Made by a program: the position numbers and the translations under genes
Notes under the pieces: generated by a model
Told to the model about the DNA's origin: nothing
Databases searched by the model: none
What the model saw: only the letters and a program-made list of their open reading frames with translations
Part shown: positions 4,666 through 7,079 of the stretch, one piece after another
Layout: every line of letters begins with the position of its first letter
Numbering within the stretch: the stretch's first letter is position 1
NCBI GenBank assembly: GCA_023267795.1
Contig: JAHFMP010000047.1
Span: forward strand, 1-7,079
DNA length: 7,079 nucleotides
Source of the DNA: Candidatus Woesearchaeota archaeon
GTDB lineage: Archaea; Nanobdellota; Nanobdellia; Woesearchaeales; DSVV01
Reading direction: 5' to 3'

Positions 4666-6679
4666 CTTGATACACAACAATCTCATCATTCATAAACACA
4701 ATAGAAAATTGTGAATCAAGTGCATTTGCAACCGTATTCAGCTGCTTTTCAGTCAAATAATTTTTCTTCACACAACTATATTCTAAACTTAGATAGTCAT
4801 ACTTTTTTGCTTTTTCTACGATTTCTTCTTTTGACTTTTTTGCAATATTTTTCCGAAACTCATTCATTTCTGGAGAAGGAAAATTTGTTTCCAAATCAAA
4901 TCCAATAAGAAACTTCTCTTCCTTGCACAAACTCAACACACGTTTTCCAAAAAGCGTATCATGCATCCACATATATCCTTCCAACTCTTGAATAGAACTC
5001 CATGCAACACCAGGTGGCCATTTCGATGTTTCCACTATTTTCTTTGGTTGCCAGGAACTAAAAATATCAATTGCTGTTATTGTTCCCAAAATAGGTTTTT
5101 CTTGAATATCAGAAAGAATCATCGTGGTATTGTAGCTAGGATTCACTTCTAAAGAAAGCGCTGTTGTAAATGGAACACCAAAAATTCCTAAAAATAAAAT
5201 AATAAAAAGAACGAGCCGAGCGAAAGATGATTGAAACCAATAAAAAACTGCAACAAGAAAAACAGCAACAAGAAGTGAAAGTGGAATAGAAACATATGCC
5301 CAGAATCTATGCGTTAAAATACTAAACGGCAAATGCCCGCCAAGCAAACCAAGAAAAGTAATTAGAAGCCAAAGTAAAACAACAAAATGGAATTTCTCAC
5401 AAACAAAATAATTTCTCCAATGAAAAAACAAATACACAACACTGCAAACCAGAAGTACAAAAACAACAACACCAAAACCAGTAGGCTGATCTATTTTCGT
5501 AATAATTGGAGCAATGAGAAAATCAAAAAGACCATATACAGGATTAATGTACAAATCTGCTGCTGTTTTTAACCCTGTCGATGACCCTGTTGATGCGACA
5601 CCTGCAAAACCTCCTGTGTGACTGTATAGAACATTTCCAATGCCATGACGAAAAACTTGCTGTCCCCAATAAAGAAAACTTAACAATACTCCAAAAAAAC
5701 CGATTAAAAAATTTTTAGTAAAAGGATTCATAGTTGTAAAAACTGTTTTTTTATTAGCAGCATGAAGAAAAACAAAGAAAAAATTCCAAAGAATAATGCT
5801 GATAAAAAAAATCCCAAACAAAATAGAAACAAAAGGATGTGCCACCATCATCGCTGCAATAAGGACAATTGCAGGAACAATATATCGTGAATCAGAAAAA
5901 CCACGAACTGTAAAAGTCAATGCAGGAAAAAACAAAACAAGCGCAAGTGTATGGCTCCAAATAAAATGACTAATCCAGCTCGGGAGTGCTACGAGAATTA
6001 GTGTTGCAACAGTGGCAGTTTCTAAACCAAATAAATCAAGAGCAAAAACAAAGAAGAAGAGAATGCCAAGAGCGATCAATAAAGTGTTAAACACCTTCAG
6101 TGTCAAAAAAACACTACCATTAATTTGATATAAAAGTGCGAGAATCGCATCATAAGTTGGAGGATATGGTTCTAAATAATGAGAGATTGCTTCACCACTT
6201 AGTTGATAATATGTTTTTTCTTGAGCAATATAACGCACAGCAATAGCATGTTCCCAGGGATCATCATCTTCTAAATAAGGATAAGCAAATGCGCCTATAA
6301 GAAAAGTGTAGAGAAGAAGCGCTGCTGCAAAATAGACAATGCCTATACAAAGAAATTCTTTTTTTGAATATTTTGGAAATGAGAAAAATTCCTTAAAAGA
6401 AGAAAGAAAAACATTCCTTTGAAAAAAGACAAAATGTAATGGACAAAGAATGGAAAGAGCAAAAAAAGCCTTATAATCAAGAGGGATTCCAAGAACATCA
6501 AACGCAATAATAAAAAAGCAAAGCATGCCTAAACCTGCGCCAAGATAGAGAAGCAATCGAACAAACCATCTATCTGCATTAGAAAATGAAACAGCAGAAA
6601 AATAAAAGAGAGAAAAACCTAAAAAAAATAGGAGAAGAAAAAAGAAGACAATGCTTCCCAGCAAAAGCGCATCAATCAT
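4655..6679 (-). CDS. Multi-spanning GT-C-type glycosyltransferase candidate
   Basis: This is a 674-aa integral membrane protein with about a dozen hydrophobic segments over residues 4-510, followed by a soluble C-terminal part (about 511-674). After the fourth segment comes an acidic loop, YLEDDDPWEH (135-144), and then YPPTYDAIL. The placement resembles the first extracellular D/E-x-D loop of GT-C enzymes (STT3/AglB, PMT, ArnT), which transfer sugars from polyprenyl-phosphate carriers. THRFWAYVSIPLSLL (456-470) resembles the RF-Y segment of STT3-like proteins. The WWDYG sequon-binding motif of AglB is not seen, so this is probably not the main oligosaccharyltransferase. The positive loop after segment 3 (QRN...KYSKKEF) predicts cytoplasmic there and outside for the acidic loop, which puts the N-terminus outside and gives extra helices before the core. 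The ATG overlaps the methyltransferase stop as ATGA, implying coupled translation. The 3' end overlaps the 575-aa gene by 11 bp. An alternative is an uncharacterised polytopic protein with no enzymatic role. Confidence 0.7.
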   Translation of the reverse strand: MIDALLLGSIVFFFLLLFFLGFSLFYFSAVSFSNADRWFVRLLLYLGAGLGMLCFFIIAFDVLGIPLDYKAFFALSILCPLHFVFFQRNVFLSSFKEFFSFPKYSKKEFLCIGIVYFAAALLLYTFLIGAFAYPYLEDDDPWEHAIAVRYIAQEKTYYQLSGEAISHYLEPYPPTYDAILALLYQINGSVFLTLKVFNTLLIALGILFFFVFALDLFGLETATVATLILVALPSWISHFIWSHTLALVLFFPALTFTVRGFSDSRYIVPAIVLIAAMMVAHPFVSILFGIFFISIILWNFFFVFLHAANKKTVFTTMNPFTKNFLIGFFGVLLSFLYWGQQVFRHGIGNVLYSHTGGFAGVASTGSSTGLKTAADLYINPVYGLFDFLIAPIITKIDQPTGFGVVVFVLLVCSVVYLFFHWRNYFVCEKFHFVVLLWLLITFLGLLGGHLPFSILTHRFWAYVSIPLSLLVAVFLVAVFYWFQSSFARLVLFIILFLGIFGVPFTTALSLEVNPSYNTTMILSDIQEKPILGTITAIDIFSSWQPKKIVETSKWPPGVAWSSIQELEGYMWMHDTLFGKRVLSLCKEEKFLIGFDLETNFPSPEMNEFRKNIAKKSKEEIVEKAKKYDYLSLEYSCVKKNYLTEKQLNTVANALDSQFSIVFMNDEIVVYQVRK

Positions 6680-7079
6680 TTTGAGTATACAGTAAGGATT
6701 TCATCGCCAATATAAGTTTTTGTGTTTTTTCCAAAAGAATCAAGGAATTGAACAAGCTCATGTTCAGAAAGAATAACAATGCCTTCAGGATGATTTCTTC
6801 CATCATATTCTCCAATCCATCGTTCTAAAAATGTTTTTCTGCGAAAATCACGAAGCATGCGATAGAATCGTCTTGTTTCTAGTATTGGATTAGCAAAAGG
6901 CTCAACAATAATGAGTTCTTTACCAGCAGCAGCAAAACATTTTGAAACAAGTTTTTGTTCTTGAGGATGAATGTGATGTAATACTCCACTAAGTACAATA
7001 TAATCATATTTTTGAGCAATATTTTCTTCCAATGCATTGATCTCTTGAATGTTGATTCCACTTTTGCTACTAAAATGAA
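6676..7079 (-). CDS. Class I SAM-dependent methyltransferase, C-terminal part (5' end beyond window)
   Basis: The frame is open from the TGA at 6676 back to the window edge, so the gene starts outside; about 133 residues are visible. KYDYIVLSGVLHHIHPQE is the post-motif II region of class I Rossmann methyltransferases (strand beta-4 and the following LHH turn). GKELIIVEPFANP matches the beta-5 segment with its conserved E-P. A tail follows with YRMLRDFRRK, the HPEG-V-LSEHEL segment and GDEILTVYSK. The SAM-binding GxGxG motif I should lie upstream, out of view. It overlaps the GT-C candidate by ATGA, so the two are very likely co-transcribed, with the promoter to the right of the window. The substrate is unknown. 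Its pairing with a membrane GT-C enzyme suggests a small molecule, lipid or sugar of the envelope, but this is inference only. Confidence 0.85.
   Translation of the reverse strand, partial: HFSSKSGINIQEINALEENIAQKYDYIVLSGVLHHIHPQEQKLVSKCFAAAGKELIIVEPFANPILETRRFYRMLRDFRRKTFLERWIGEYDGRNHPEGIVILSEHELVQFLDSFGKNTKTYIGDEILTVYSK

Noticed and set aside
4711..5572. Several 60-65 codon plus-strand frames opposite the GT-C candidate
   Set aside because: They are antisense shadows with no ribosome-binding site or recognisable domains.
4655..6679. Identification of the GT-C candidate as AglB/STT3
   Set aside because: No WWDYG motif was found in the C-terminal part and the helix count before the acidic loop differs, so only the broad GT-C resemblance is kept.
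6676..7032. The methyltransferase as a complete 118-aa gene from TTG 7032
   Set aside because: The frame remains open to the window edge with methyltransferase-like sequence, and motif I would be missing; it is a 5'-truncated view of a longer gene.
1..7079. CRISPR array or intact insertion sequence
   Set aside because: No regularly spaced direct repeats and no full transposase with terminal inverted repeats were seen.

Overview
The window reads as chromosome from an AT-rich archaeon, most likely a DPANN lineage of the Woesearchaeota/Pacearchaeota kind. The evidence is an unmistakable archaeal Pelota (aPelota/Dom34) gene, archaeal TATA-type promoter elements with either leaderless or GGTGA-type starts, a class III (prepilin-like) signal peptide, and two envelope proteins whose style I associate with DPANN genomes. 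The lineage call is an inference from gene content. The domain call (Archaea) is firm.

Layout from left to right. At 1-650 (-) is the N-terminal part of a MacB/LolD-type ABC ATPase, cut by the window edge. The interval 651-1020 holds that gene's promoter and a decayed IS630-type transposase fragment (747-989, -). At 1021-1641 (+) is a small membrane-anchored secreted protein with an apparently leaderless promoter. At 1659-2723 (-) is Pelota, convergent with it. A divergent promoter region (2724-2937) separates Pelota from a 575-aa surface protein at 2938-4665 (+). That protein has a type IV pilin-like signal peptide, beta-rich domains and two tandem 10-cysteine modules. Its 3' end overlaps by 11 bp the 3' end of a 674-aa multi-spanning GT-C-type glycosyltransferase candidate (4655-6679, -). 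That gene in turn overlaps by ATGA the end of a class I SAM-dependent methyltransferase (6676-7079, -, 5' end outside).

The genes do not form one pathway. Pelota is a housekeeping ribosome-rescue factor. The others point to the cell envelope: an ABC export/lipoprotein-type ATPase, two secreted or surface-anchored proteins (one rich in N-glycosylation sequons) and a methyltransferase plus GT-C pair that could act in surface glycan or lipid-linked sugar metabolism.

The least explained item is the cysteine module pair in the 575-aa protein. The two units share nearly the same spacing of ten cysteines and appear to be inserted into a beta domain. No CRISPR array, tRNA, rRNA or complete mobile element was seen.
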